Below are positions 28,037-36,778 of a DNA stretch of 64,000 bases, piece after piece (position 1 is the stretch's first letter; each line of letters begins with the position of its first letter). The stretch lies in contig NZ_AJQE01000289.1 of NCBI RefSeq assembly GCF_000261685.1, positions 1 to 64,000 on the forward strand. The letters are read 5' to 3'. The notes under the pieces are model-generated. The model was not told where the DNA came from and searched no databases. It worked only from the letters and a program-made list of their open reading frames with translations. This DNA comes from Bradyrhizobium genomosp. I (2014) (lineage in GTDB: Bacteria; Pseudomonadota; Alphaproteobacteria; Rhizobiales; Xanthobacteraceae). A program made the translations under genes and the position numbers.

Positions 28037-29407
28037 ATGGCCGGCAAGAACTACGGCGCGTACGCCAACCCCAAGCAGATCAAGACCGACATCGATTGCC
28101 GCGCCGCCCGACCTAAATTCGACAATGGCGCGTGGAGACCCGCCAAGATTTCCGACGTGACCGGCGGCTGGCTCTATCTCTTTGTCACGCCGGACGTGAG
28201 CAGGCCTGGCAACGCTGCCTCCAAGCTCTGGCGGATGGACTACCGTTTGCACGGCCGGCAGAAAACCTACTCCATCGGCCCCTACGGCAATGGCAAGGAT
28301 GGCACGTTCTCGCTCGCAGACGCGCGGCGCGAGCGCGACAAGGCCAAAGACTTGCTCAAGGATGGCAAAGACCCGAGCATCGAGAAGCAGCTGGACAAGC
28401 ACAGGCAGGCCGCCGCCCGACCTTTCGGGCAATGGGCCGATGAGTGGCTGGCGAAGAAGAAGGTCGAGAAAGTCAAACGCGGCAGGATTGTCGCGGTGCG
28501 AGACCCCAAGACCATCGAGGTGCTCGAACTGCGCGTTGGCTACGTCAAGGCGCGCTTCGGTAAACTCAGCAGACAGGACATCAAGCGTCCAGACGTGCTC
28601 GCTTTCATGCGTTCATATGAAGCCGACGGAAAGCTGGAAACCCGCGACCGCGTGCGCAGCATCGGTGAGCAAATCTGTGATTATGCTGATGTTGAAGGCG
28701 ACGGCTACAATCCATTCCGTAACCTGAATGGGCAGATGATTGCCAACATTTCGACCCCGCGTCCCGGTGTCACCGAACCACGTGATGTGACGCGCGTCTT
28801 CAAACTCATTAGCGCACCGTGGACCAGAGCGAGGTTTGGAGACGTTGTTGGCCTTGCCTTGCGCTTCGACGCACTGACCATTCCCCGCCCTGGCATGGTC
28901 AATGAAATGGAGTGGAGCGAGGTCGATTGGAATACACAACGCTGGACTGTTCCAGCCGCCAAGATGAAGACCGGTTGGGACCATGTCGTGCCCCTGTCAC
29001 GGCAGGCACTTGCAATCTTGCGCAGCGTTCATAAGCTGACCGGCCATCGCCGCTACGCGTTTTCCTGCTCGAAGGATGCGCCTCTATCAAACAACACGCT
29101 CAACAAACGCTTGCGGCTGCTTGGCATCGACACCAAGACTGATCATTGTGCCCACGGATTTCGGACCACCTTCTCGACTTTGTCTCACCACGAAGAGATC
29201 AAGGACGCGAAGGCATGGGATGGTGATGTCGTCGAGTTGCAGCTTGCGCATCTAGATAACTCCACTGTGGAAGGTCTGTACAAAAGGCACGGACCGCTCG
29301 CGCTGATCGGCTCGCGCACGAAGCTGATGCAGCATTGGGCTGATCGGATCGACGACTGGCTCGATCCCAAGAAGGTGACGCCGATAAAGCGCGACAGGCA
29401 AACCTGA
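28037..29407 (+). CDS. Tyrosine recombinase (P4-type island integrase)
   Basis: ATG 28037 has GAAGGA nine bases upstream; the frame is open back to 27917. The 456-residue product has an N-terminal DUF4102-like arm domain (MDYRLHGRQKTYSIGPYG), a core-binding domain at about 125-235 and a catalytic domain. Probable active-site residues are R284, K309 or K311, H373/R376 in HGFRTTFS, H405 in LQLAHLD and Y415 in VEGLYKRH. It lies 210 bases downstream of tRNA-Leu(CAA) and probably integrated the island there. It appears intact. Confidence 0.9.
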   Translation: MAGKNYGAYANPKQIKTDIDCRAARPKFDNGAWRPAKISDVTGGWLYLFVTPDVSRPGNAASKLWRMDYRLHGRQKTYSIGPYGNGKDGTFSLADARRERDKAKDLLKDGKDPSIEKQLDKHRQAAARPFGQWADEWLAKKKVEKVKRGRIVAVRDPKTIEVLELRVGYVKARFGKLSRQDIKRPDVLAFMRSYEADGKLETRDRVRSIGEQICDYADVEGDGYNPFRNLNGQMIANISTPRPGVTEPRDVTRVFKLISAPWTRARFGDVVGLALRFDALTIPRPGMVNEMEWSEVDWNTQRWTVPAAKMKTGWDHVVPLSRQALAILRSVHKLTGHRRYAFSCSKDAPLSNNTLNKRLRLLGIDTKTDHCAHGFRTTFSTLSHHEEIKDAKAWDGDVVELQLAHLDNSTVEGLYKRHGPLALIGSRTKLMQHWADRIDDWLDPKKVTPIKRDRQT

Positions 29408-29920
29408 ATCACTGTCTTCAAGCTTGGTTGTGCCTCTCGGCTCGAGTGCAGCCTTGGGGAATGTTGAAAGGCCCGCGCTGCCGGATCTGCAAAAACAACC
29501 TCTATTGCGGAAGATCGAGAACCGGATGCCTCAATCGTACCGTAAGGCGCGCGATGCGCCTCGTCAGAATTCAAGTTGTAGGTCAAATCGCGGAGGCGCA
29601 ACCACCGATACCGACATTCCGTTCAGGTGGCGATCTGACGAGGCGCTCCCTGCGTCCCGAACGCAGTGAGCATCTTTTAAGCTATTGATTTTTCTCCCTG
29701 TGACGGCCCTTCCGTTCTGTTTTGTTCACGCTCGTTTCACCCAATTCGTTGCGATTTCGTTGCGCCCAATTCTACGAGAACAAGGTTCGCTGAGGCGTTG
29801 GGAGCCCCAATCCGTTTGGCCGTCGGAGTAAGCCCGGCTACCAAGCGGGGCCGTCGGGACTCTGCCTCGCAAGCTGGCGGGCCCTAAAGTCAAGCCCCTG
29901 GAAATGGACCTTTCTTTCGT
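29408..29920. other. Gene-free stretch after the integrase
   Basis: I see no convincing gene here; several short open frames on the plus strand have no recognisable content. The stretch contains a perfect 13-base inverted repeat, GCGCCTCGTCAGA at 29556-29568 and TCTGACGAGGCGC at 29634-29646, enclosing 65 bases. It is locally richer in A and T than the neighbouring chromosome (around 29690-29780). It could hold regulatory or recombination sites. Confidence 0.5.
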
Positions 29921-30218
29921 TGGTTCGATCCAACTAGGCTGTTCAAGCCCGTTCTAAAGCGTCCGCAACCGTTCGCACGGCGCTCGGACGCCCTTGAAAC
30001 GTAGTAGGTTCCGCGTACACGGGCGTTCACCGCCGTCAGTTCTCATCCGATCTCAGCCGGCCGATGTGTTGGTATTTTTGTTGGTATCGTGTTGGTATCG
30101 GAAGAACAAACGTTCACGCTGGCTTTCGCGATTCCGAACGAGGGAATTGAGCAAATGGCCCGCAAGAATGGTGGTGCGCGCGCCGCCTCCTGATTAAAAC
30201 CGATGTCGACTGCCGAGA
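29921..30218 (+). repeat. Degenerate duplicate of the tRNA-Leu 3' edge and integrase leader
   Basis: TGGTTCGAT (T-loop) is followed directly by CCAACTAGGCTGTTCA, which continues as an imperfect copy of 27824 to about 28104. It includes the leader GCCCGTTCTAAAGC, the GGTATTTTTG block and the start of the integrase. Relative to the intact tRNA region, the bases between the T-loop and CCA are missing. I read this as a relic attachment site plus the leader of a second related integrase. Confidence 0.8.
30155..30218 (+). pseudogene. 5' remnant of a second integrase gene
   Basis: The sequence from ATG 30155 (MARKNGGARAAS, then stop) aligns with the first residues of the intact integrase (MAGKNYGAYAN). 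After a small deletion the DNA still matches the ACCGACATCGATTGCCG part of that gene up to about 30218, where similarity ends. Only about 20 codons remain, so the gene is dead. Confidence 0.75.
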
Positions 30219-30254
30219 GGGAGACCTCTGTTGCTCAACGTCGATCCGGGCGCA

Positions 30255-30563
30255 TCAATCTATCTCCAGATCCAGCAATCGCGCGAATTGCTGCCCGGCA
30301 TGCATGTCGCGTTCCTGCATCCAGCCTTGCGGATGCGGGCGCGGATAGGAAATCTTGACCACGTGCAGATTGTCGACGGGGATGCGTCTGACCAGATCGG
30401 GGTTGGTGCCGAACAGGCGCGCAAAAACCTGCGGTGAAAGTGCAGGCGTATCGCGATAGCGCCTGAAATTCTCCTCGCCATCGAAGAACAGATCGACGGT
30501 CACCCAGAACGGTCCGGCGTTCTTGGAGCGGACGTGACGGCAGATGTCGCTGAGCTTAGGCAT
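30255..30563 (-). CDS. DUF4387 family protein
   Basis: The 102-residue protein begins LSDICRHVRSKNAGPFWVTVDLFF, the conserved DUF4387 start. It has FGTNPDLVRRIPVDNLHVVKISYPR in the second half. This small domain is nearly always encoded directly after an AtuA/DUF1446 gene, or fused to it, as here (six bases apart). The pair is presumed to form one enzyme acting on an acyl-CoA-like substrate, but its reaction is not established. The stop is only about 40 bases from the integrase relic. Confidence 0.85.
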   Translation of the reverse strand: MPKLSDICRHVRSKNAGPFWVTVDLFFDGEENFRRYRDTPALSPQVFARLFGTNPDLVRRIPVDNLHVVKISYPRPHPQGWMQERDMHAGQQFARLLDLEID

Positions 30564-30569
30564 CGAGAG

Positions 30570-31964
30570 CTACCTTGTTCGCATGCGCGGCTCGATGCTC
30601 ACGCTGCGCACGAGCTCGAAGGCGTCGCTTGTGTGCACGACGTGGTTGAGAACGAATTCATAGAGCTGGCCGCGCGGAATTTCGGCCGGCGTGAACGGGA
30701 ATGCATAGCTCGGCATCTCGATGCCCGGGCGCAGAGGGGTGTGGAAGAAATAGGGGTTGCACGCCTTCGCCATCCGGTTCGCGAGATCCTGCGTCGGCGC
30801 GGTGACCACGAACATCACGCCGACATCGCGCGGCGGCACCGTGCCCCGCGGCACGGGCCGGCCGGACGTGCCGTTCCACCCATAGATGCGCAGCGACACG
30901 TCGAATCGAACGGCTTCCTCGCCGAATGTCTTCCTGATGCGCCCCGTCAGCGTCTTCTGCATGAGATCGTGGAACTCGTCGAGGTTGGCAAGTACATCAG
31001 GATCCTCGATGCCGATGAACATGATGGTCTGGAAATCGCCGCCGCGGGCCCCTTCGAGCTTCATGGTGTAGGGCTTCGGCGTCCAGCGTGAGCCGGTGAC
31101 GCGGGTGATGCGGTTGTCGACCCAGCGATAGTCCGCATCCCTGGCATCGAGCACGCCGCCGGGCTCCGTCAGCGTGAACGGGTCGCTGTTCTCGTACAAC
31201 AGGTGCGCGGACACTGTTTCCGGCGAGCATTGATTGTCGATGTCGAGCGGTTCGATCTCGAACGCGTCGCGGCCGACATGCATCAAGACGCCACCGAGGC
31301 TCGGGTTGACCGTGCACAGGCCGCCGCATTCGGCGATCTTGGCGGCGTGCCAGGCTTGCGCGACGCCGGCGCCGCGCATCAGGGGTACCGCGGCAAGCAC
31401 CGCCGTGTCGGTCGTGCGTCCGCCGAGCACGATGTCTGCGCCGGCCTCCAGCGCCGCGATGTAGGGCTCGGGTCCCATCAATGCGACGATATGCTCGCAG
31501 GATTTCAGGTCGGCATCGCTGACAGGCCCGAGCGGCGGCAGCGGCGTGATCTTTCCCTCGCCGTTCCTGCGGATCAGCTCGTCGGCCTTCTGCTCGCTGT
31601 AAAGGCAAACGATCTTCGGGCTGATGCCGAGTTCGGTGGCCACTTCGAGCGCAATGTCGCGCGTCCAGTCGACGCCGGAATCGGTGCCGCTGGTGCCGCA
31701 GGTGCCGACCAGCAACGGAATTTTCGCGCCATCTGCTTCCGCCATCAGGATCTGGAGGTCGCGCTTGACCGACTCGCGGTTCATCTTCGAGATGCCGCGC
31801 GCGAGATAGGCGGGTCCGCTGTCGGTCGATCCGGAATCGACCGCGATGGCGCTGGCGCCGCGGCGGAGGCCGTACTGGATCTGCGCGCGGCTGACGCCGC
31901 CGCCCAGCATTCCCGTCGGGACGATGATGCTGATCCTGTCGGAGATCTCTGCACTCTCGGTCAT
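30570..31964 (-). CDS. AtuA/DUF1446 acyclic-terpene-utilisation family protein
   Basis: The 464-residue product matches the DUF1446 family for its full length: GMLGGGVSRAQIQYGLRRGASAIAVDSGSTD at the start, VGTCGTSGTDSGVDW, and GADIVLGGRTTDTAVLAAVPL in the centre. AtuA is part of citronellol/geraniol degradation in Pseudomonas, but the family is broader and many members sit with tricarboxylate or organic-acid genes. Here the partners are DUF4387, an MFS carrier and a GntR regulator, so a carboxylate substrate is more likely than a terpene (inference). Confidence 0.83.
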   Translation of the reverse strand: MTESAEISDRISIIVPTGMLGGGVSRAQIQYGLRRGASAIAVDSGSTDSGPAYLARGISKMNRESVKRDLQILMAEADGAKIPLLVGTCGTSGTDSGVDWTRDIALEVATELGISPKIVCLYSEQKADELIRRNGEGKITPLPPLGPVSDADLKSCEHIVALMGPEPYIAALEAGADIVLGGRTTDTAVLAAVPLMRGAGVAQAWHAAKIAECGGLCTVNPSLGGVLMHVGRDAFEIEPLDIDNQCSPETVSAHLLYENSDPFTLTEPGGVLDARDADYRWVDNRITRVTGSRWTPKPYTMKLEGARGGDFQTIMFIGIEDPDVLANLDEFHDLMQKTLTGRIRKTFGEEAVRFDVSLRIYGWNGTSGRPVPRGTVPPRDVGVMFVVTAPTQDLANRMAKACNPYFFHTPLRPGIEMPSYAFPFTPAEIPRGQLYEFVLNHVVHTSDAFELVRSVSIEPRMRTR

Positions 31965-32000
31965 GAACCTGGTTACCCCTTAGCTGCGAACGATGGTGCG

Positions 32001-33425
32001 CTAGCGCGCGATGTCTTCAAGCGAACGTCCGCGTGTCAGCGGACCATAGATCCCGATCGATCCCATCACCACGATCATGCTGAACGAGATGAACACGAAG
32101 ACCCCGGATGCGCCGAACTCCTTTAGCAGGAATGCGATCATGAAGCTCGTGAACACCGTCGACAGGCGGCCGAACGAGTAGACGAAGCCGACCGCGCGGG
32201 CGCGCATCTCGGTTGGATAGAGCTCGGCCTGGTAGGGATGGTAGGCATACGACATCAGCGTATTGGTGCCGACGATCAGCGTGCCGCACACCATCAGCAG
32301 CGAGGGAATCGTCAGCATGGCAAACACCAGGCCGAGCACGGCGGTCGCGCCTGACGCGACGACGATCTGCCATTTGCGCTCGTAGCGTTCGGCGACAGTG
32401 AAGCCCCACAGCAGCGGCCAGAGCGGATAGGCCACCGCAATCACGGCCGAGTAGAGCAGGCTCTTGGTGATGGAGTGCCCTTGCGCCGCGAGCAATGTCG
32501 GAAGCCAGTTGGTGAAGCCGAAGAAGCCGATGGTCTGAAAGAAATTGAACGCCATCAGCATGATTGTGCGTCGCCGATAGGGCGCTTGCCAGATTTCCGC
32601 AAAGCTTGCGCGACGGGAGACTTCGACGATGTCAGGCGCAGGCGGCGGCAGCTTGTGGCCGAGATCGTGCTCGAGGCGCTGCTCCATCTCGCGGAGGATC
32701 CGCTCGGCGGCCTCGATGTTGCCGTGCTGCGCAAGCCAGCGCGGCGACTCCGGCAGGTTGACGCGCAACCACCACACCGCGAGCGCTCCGCCCGCGCCGA
32801 TCAGCACGACCCAACGCCAGCCCGCAACGCCAAAGGGATCGATCGGAATCAGAAAATAGGACACGAACGCGACCAGCGGAATCGCCAGATAGGCGATCGC
32901 GTGCATGATCGCCGCCGCCTTGCCGCGCATGTGCTTCGGCACGATCTCGACCAGGTAGGCGTCGATGGTGACGAGCTCGACGCCAAGTCCGATTCCGGCG
33001 ACCAGTCGGCAGGTGAGTATGCCGTTCACGGTCGATTGCAGCGCCATCACGAGCGTTGCGAGGCTGTAGCCGACCAGCGCCCACAGGAAGATCTTCTTGC
33101 GGCCGAAGCGATCGGCGACCGAGGCAAACGCGATCGCCCCGATGAACAGTCCAAGGAAGGTGGAGGACGCAAACGCCGCCTGGTCCGGCAGGCCGAACAG
33201 CCCCGCCGCTCCGGCTGAGAAGATGCCGGCGCGCACGAGTCCGGCCGGGACATAGGCGGTCTGATAGAGGTCGTACACTTCGAACATCCCCGCCAGCGAG
33301 ATCAGGGCCGCCAGCCGCCATATGTGCCTGTTCTCGGGCAGCCGATCGATGCGCGCGGTGATCGCAGCGGCCTGCGCATGCGGCAACGGATCGGCTGGCC
33401 GAGCGGCGAGAGCCGTGATGTTCAC
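32001..33425 (-). CDS. MFS transporter, metabolite:H+ symporter type
   Basis: The 474-residue protein has twelve predicted transmembrane helices, the MFS loop motif SVADRFGRKKIF between helices 2 and 3, and PESPRWLAQHGN after helix 6. This is typical of the sugar/aromatic-acid/carboxylate symporter group. It is the first gene of the minus-strand MFS-AtuA-DUF4387 unit and is divergent from a GntR regulator. It presumably imports the substrate of that unit. Confidence 0.9.
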   Translation of the reverse strand: MNITALAARPADPLPHAQAAAITARIDRLPENRHIWRLAALISLAGMFEVYDLYQTAYVPAGLVRAGIFSAGAAGLFGLPDQAAFASSTFLGLFIGAIAFASVADRFGRKKIFLWALVGYSLATLVMALQSTVNGILTCRLVAGIGLGVELVTIDAYLVEIVPKHMRGKAAAIMHAIAYLAIPLVAFVSYFLIPIDPFGVAGWRWVVLIGAGGALAVWWLRVNLPESPRWLAQHGNIEAAERILREMEQRLEHDLGHKLPPPAPDIVEVSRRASFAEIWQAPYRRRTIMLMAFNFFQTIGFFGFTNWLPTLLAAQGHSITKSLLYSAVIAVAYPLWPLLWGFTVAERYERKWQIVVASGATAVLGLVFAMLTIPSLLMVCGTLIVGTNTLMSYAYHPYQAELYPTEMRARAVGFVYSFGRLSTVFTSFMIAFLLKEFGASGVFVFISFSMIVVMGSIGIYGPLTRGRSLEDIAR

Positions 33426-33483
33426 CTTGGACCTCCCCTAAAGAACGACTTTTCTTCCAGCCAGATTGAATACAATGGCTATG

Positions 33484-33515
33484 ATTGTCAACAATCCTTT
33501 AGATTGACAACAAAT
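33484..33515. promoter_or_regulatory. Probable GntR/FadR-type operator pair
   Basis: ATTGTCAACAAT (33484-33495) fits the TNGT..ACNA dyad bound by FadR-subfamily GntR regulators. A related ATTGACAACAAAT follows at 33503-33515. Both lie between the divergent MFS and GntR genes. Binding is inferred from pattern and place. Confidence 0.65.
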
Positions 33516-33573
33516 CCTTGCCCGAGAACGCAATTCTGCTAGTCTGGGAGGAAGACAATTCCGGATCAGAATC

Positions 33574-34281
33574 ATGACGTTACCGGCAGCCAGCGGCCCT
33601 CTCGTGGACCAGATCGTCGCTCAGCTGGAACAGGCGATCCTCACCGGCGAGTTGGCGCAGGGGCAGAAGCTTTCGGAGCAGGCGCTGTCCGATCGGTTCG
33701 GCGTCAGCCGGGGGCCGCTGCGCGAAGCGATCCGCACCCTCGAGGGGCGCCATCTGGTCGAACGCACGCCGTTCTCCGGCGTCCGCGTCGTGCAGCTGTC
33801 GCTCGACGATATGGAGCAACTGCTGACGACGCGTGAAGCGCTCGAGGGCATGGCGAGCCGGCAGGCCGCCGAGAACATGACCTTGCATGAGACACGGCGG
33901 CTGCGCGCCTGTCTTTCCGCGTTCGAAGACAGCTTTCGCCGCGAAGGCATCGGCGGCGTGTTCCGTGCCGGCACCGTCCACAACGATCTGCACATGCTGA
34001 TCGTGCGCGGCAGCCGAAACCGCTGGCTCACCGACATCATCTGCAACGAGCTTTATCCGCTGCTCCGGATCTGCAGGTTTCAGAGCACCGTGGTGACCGC
34101 GCGAACCAAGCGGCGCGTCGAGGCTGTGCACCGCGAACATGAAGCGATAATCGTCGCGATCGAACGCCGCGATGCCGATGCAGCCGAATCCGCGATGCGG
34201 GCGCATCTCATCGCGTCCCGAAGCAATCTAATGACGGAGTTGCGGGGGAAGGCAGGCGCGACAGCTGTGGCCGAAGGTTGA
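33574..34281 (+). CDS. GntR-family regulator, FadR/FCD subfamily
   Basis: The 235-residue protein has the GntR winged helix (KLSEQALSDRFGVSRGPLREAIRTLEGRHLV, residues 32-62). A C-terminal all-helical FCD domain follows, whose histidines (for example in GTVHNDLHMLIV and EAVHREHEAI) usually hold a metal and carboxylate effector. It is divergent from the MFS-AtuA-DUF4387 operon and probably represses it. Confidence 0.9.
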   Translation: MTLPAASGPLVDQIVAQLEQAILTGELAQGQKLSEQALSDRFGVSRGPLREAIRTLEGRHLVERTPFSGVRVVQLSLDDMEQLLTTREALEGMASRQAAENMTLHETRRLRACLSAFEDSFRREGIGGVFRAGTVHNDLHMLIVRGSRNRWLTDIICNELYPLLRICRFQSTVVTARTKRRVEAVHREHEAIIVAIERRDADAAESAMRAHLIASRSNLMTELRGKAGATAVAEG

Positions 34282-34448
34282 TCCGGTCGGCGACAGACGT
34301 GGTAGGTTAACTGGTGCACCGCGGAGAAATGGGCCAGTGGTCCAGTTCACTGGCCGTATGGGGGTTGCATTTCGCCTACGTGTCAAACGCCATCTGGAAC
34401 TGCCCAGCGCCTCGCCCGAGGACAGCATCAGGTCGGTCGTGCGAACCG

Positions 34449-34601
34449 GGCGCTAGACTGACCGAGCCCGATATTAGACAATTCTGCCGATCCCATATCG
34501 CTGCATACACTTGCCCCAAAAGAGTATGGGTTGACGAAAAACCGCCAACGCTTTCCGAAAAATCGACTGATGCGATTCAACAAATCCGACGCCGTGGCAG
34601 A
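34449..34601 (+). pseudogene. C-terminal relic of an acyl-CoA synthetase
   Basis: Within the gene-poor 34282-34766 stretch, one frame reads GARLTEPDIRQFCRSHIAAY then TCPKRVWVDEKPP. This is plainly the last segment of an AMP-forming acyl-CoA ligase, where a pattern such as FCRxRLAxYKCPKxV is typical. The catalytic core is absent and the tail lacks the usual GK lysine motif. It points to a lost ligase of the AtuA cluster. I see nothing else in the rest of this stretch. Confidence 0.65.
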
Positions 34602-34766
34602 TGAAGGTGTGGCAGCGGCCGGTGTGCAAGTGTGGTCGAGGAAAGGGCATGCAGCCAACTTACTGGACGGCCGTCGGGAGTAAAGCGCGACAAACGAGCT
34701 GGCACAGTACTCATTAAGGGCTGCCGCCGAATGTCCGGGCTCGTCAGCGGCTAGAAATCCATTTAG

Positions 34767-35528
34767 TCACTTGCCGCCGGTGACATCGAGGAACGTTCCC
34801 GTGACGAACGAAGCCTCGGTGCCGGCCAACCACAGGATTGCCCGCGCGACCTCTTCAGGCTGACCGCCTCGTCCCATCGGGATCGAGTCCTTGACGCGAT
34901 CTACCCGCCCCGGCTCCCCGCCGCTTGCATGCATCTCGGTGTAGATGTGGCCGGGACGAATGCAATTGACGCGGATTCCATCGCGGGCGACTTCTTTGGC
35001 GAAACCAGTCGTGAATGTCTCCAACGCGCCCTTCGACGCGGCGTAGTCGACATACTCGCCCGGGCTGCCGAGCCGGGCCGACGCCGATGAGACGTTGATC
35101 ACTGAGCCGCCCCGCCCGTTGTGACGATAGGACATCCGCTTTGCGGCCTGTTGAGCGCAGAGAATGGGGCCGATCGCGTTGACGGCGAAGATCCGCTGCA
35201 TCCGCGCGAAACCGAGATCCTCCACTCGGGACTGCTGCGCAAGAACCGCAGCGTTGTTCACCAGGACATCGATACGGCCGAACTCCCGGTCGATAGCCGC
35301 GAAGAGCTGTGCCACCTGCTCGGGATCCGCGCTATCTGCACGCACGGGCAGCGCCCGACGCCCCGCGGCTTGCACATCAGCCGCCACTGCATGGGCGGCA
35401 GCTTCTTTGGAGACGAAGCTGATCGCGACATCGTACCCCTGCGCGGCCGCGAGCCGTGCAGTCGCCGCGCCGACGCCACGACTTCCACCTGTTATCAGAA
35501 TGAGCGGCGCCTGCGAGATGGTATCCAT
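34767..35528 (-). CDS. Short-chain dehydrogenase/reductase (classical SDR)
   Basis: The frame is open to 35729, but the SDR fold begins at ATG 35528, giving 253 residues. Seen are the dinucleotide site TGGSRGVG (13-20), NNAAV (91-95) and the catalytic Y162-x3-K166 in DYAASKGAL. It is a soluble NAD(P)-dependent oxidoreductase of the 3-oxoacyl-ACP-reductase/glucose-dehydrogenase branch. It stands alone, flanked by gene-free DNA on both sides. Substrate unknown. Confidence 0.88.
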   Translation of the reverse strand: MDTISQAPLILITGGSRGVGAATARLAAAQGYDVAISFVSKEAAAHAVAADVQAAGRRALPVRADSADPEQVAQLFAAIDREFGRIDVLVNNAAVLAQQSRVEDLGFARMQRIFAVNAIGPILCAQQAAKRMSYRHNGRGGSVINVSSASARLGSPGEYVDYAASKGALETFTTGFAKEVARDGIRVNCIRPGHIYTEMHASGGEPGRVDRVKDSIPMGRGGQPEEVARAILWLAGTEASFVTGTFLDVTGGK

Positions 35529-35962
35529 TGAGCGAACCTCATGTGGTGATGGGATGATGATCCGGACGGTGACCGGCTGAACAAGGGCGGCACGGCGGCT
35601 TTGGCCGTTCCGCCGCGCCCCGCCACGCCGCAGGAGGCGCCTAGCCGTCACCTCAATCCGGCCGCTTAACACTGACGGCTGCGAAGGCCGCCAAGAATAT
35701 CGGTGTCGGCTGGCAGACGTTAGATACAATACAGAAGGGCAGCGGCGGAGAGAGTGTCGGTCAACCCTTATTCAAAGCAATCTCGGCCCTCCTAGCCAAA
35801 ACCCACCGTTTAAGTATGGCCGATGAATGGGGCTTCTAAGAACCCATTATGTGGTGTTCCACAATTGCGGGGCGCAAGCGGTTCGACGGGCGTCACTTGC
35901 TAATCCCCTCTGTGTTTTCCGAGATTCTAGTTTTTGCGAAATGTTCTTGAGCCTATATCGGG
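35529..35962. other. Gene-free stretch between two SDR genes
   Basis: No reading frame with recognisable content and no clear hairpin terminator is visible in these 434 bases. The left part is G/C-rich; the part near 35700-35950 is more A/T-rich, as in promoter-bearing intergenic DNA. Confidence 0.45.
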
Positions 35963-36748
35963 CTAGAGGCTCTGGATAAGACCACCGTCGATCCGAATGA
36001 GCGATCCCGTGACGTAAGATGCAAGCGGGCTCGACAGAAATGTTACAACGTCTGCGTACTCTCGCGGGTCGCCGTAGCGGCCCAACGGTATGGAAGCTGT
36101 ACTCTCGGTCGCCACCTCGATTGGTTCGCGGCCTTCCCGCTTCGCTCGCTGTTCATCTAGGAAGGTGATCCGAGGCGTCGCGATCCTGCCCGGCACGGTG
36201 ACATTGACCGTCACTCCATCTCGGCCCACTTCCCTTGCCAGGGTCTTGGACCAGCCAACAAGCGAAAGTCTCAAGGCATTTGACACTGCCAAGTTGGGAA
36301 TGGGCGCCACCACTCCAGATGATGCCGAAGTGATGATCCGGCCCCAACCACGCTTGCGCATCCCGGGCAGCACGCGATCGGTAACTGCAATGACAGACAG
36401 CACCATCGACTTAAAGCTCGTACTCCAGGTCGCGGAATCCTGCCCTGCCGCGGGCGACGGCGCCGGACCGCCGGTATTGTTGATAAGGATATCAATATCG
36501 CCCAAGTCGCGCTCGATCCGACCGATATAACGATCAATAACGTCGAGGTCGGCCAGATCCCAGGCGAGAGCCAACCCGCCGCGCCCCGCCTGCTGGACAG
36601 TTCTTGCGGTAAGCTCCGCCGCGCTAATGTCCAAGTCGGCCGCAGCTACATGCACGCCTTCTCGTGCGAGGCTCGCCGCTATCGCGGAGCCGAGACCGCC
36701 GCCAGCGCCTAGCACGAGCGCCGTTTTGCCAGTTAGACCTAGGTCCAT
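35963..36748 (-). CDS. Atypical SDR oxidoreductase lacking the YxxxK pair
   Basis: The 261-residue protein has the SDR cofactor site GAGGGLGSAIA (14-24), the NNTGGP variant (90-95) and the C-terminal VTGSLIRIDGGL. In place of the catalytic YxxxK it reads SNALR (156-160, in PIPNLAVSNALRLSL). A subgroup of FabG-like proteins shares this feature, so it may use another residue or bind rather than reduce. It is 30 bases downstream of the amino-acid dehydrogenase gene and likely in its operon. Confidence 0.83.
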   Translation of the reverse strand: MDLGLTGKTALVLGAGGGLGSAIAASLAREGVHVAAADLDISAAELTARTVQQAGRGGLALAWDLADLDVIDRYIGRIERDLGDIDILINNTGGPAPSPAAGQDSATWSTSFKSMVLSVIAVTDRVLPGMRKRGWGRIITSASSGVVAPIPNLAVSNALRLSLVGWSKTLAREVGRDGVTVNVTVPGRIATPRITFLDEQRAKREGREPIEVATESTASIPLGRYGDPREYADVVTFLSSPLASYVTGSLIRIDGGLIQSL

Positions 36749-36778
36749 TGAAAACTTCCTTTGATGCAGTTGGCTCGA

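Noticed and set aside
29424-29688. Two overlapping short frames after the integrase
   Set aside because: Cys/Arg-rich readings without motif or ribosome site; they overlap the 13-base inverted repeat.
34314-34448. Front part of the 96-codon frame holding the ligase relic
   Set aside because: Residues before GARLTE have no similarity to acyl-CoA ligases; only the tail is kept as a relic.
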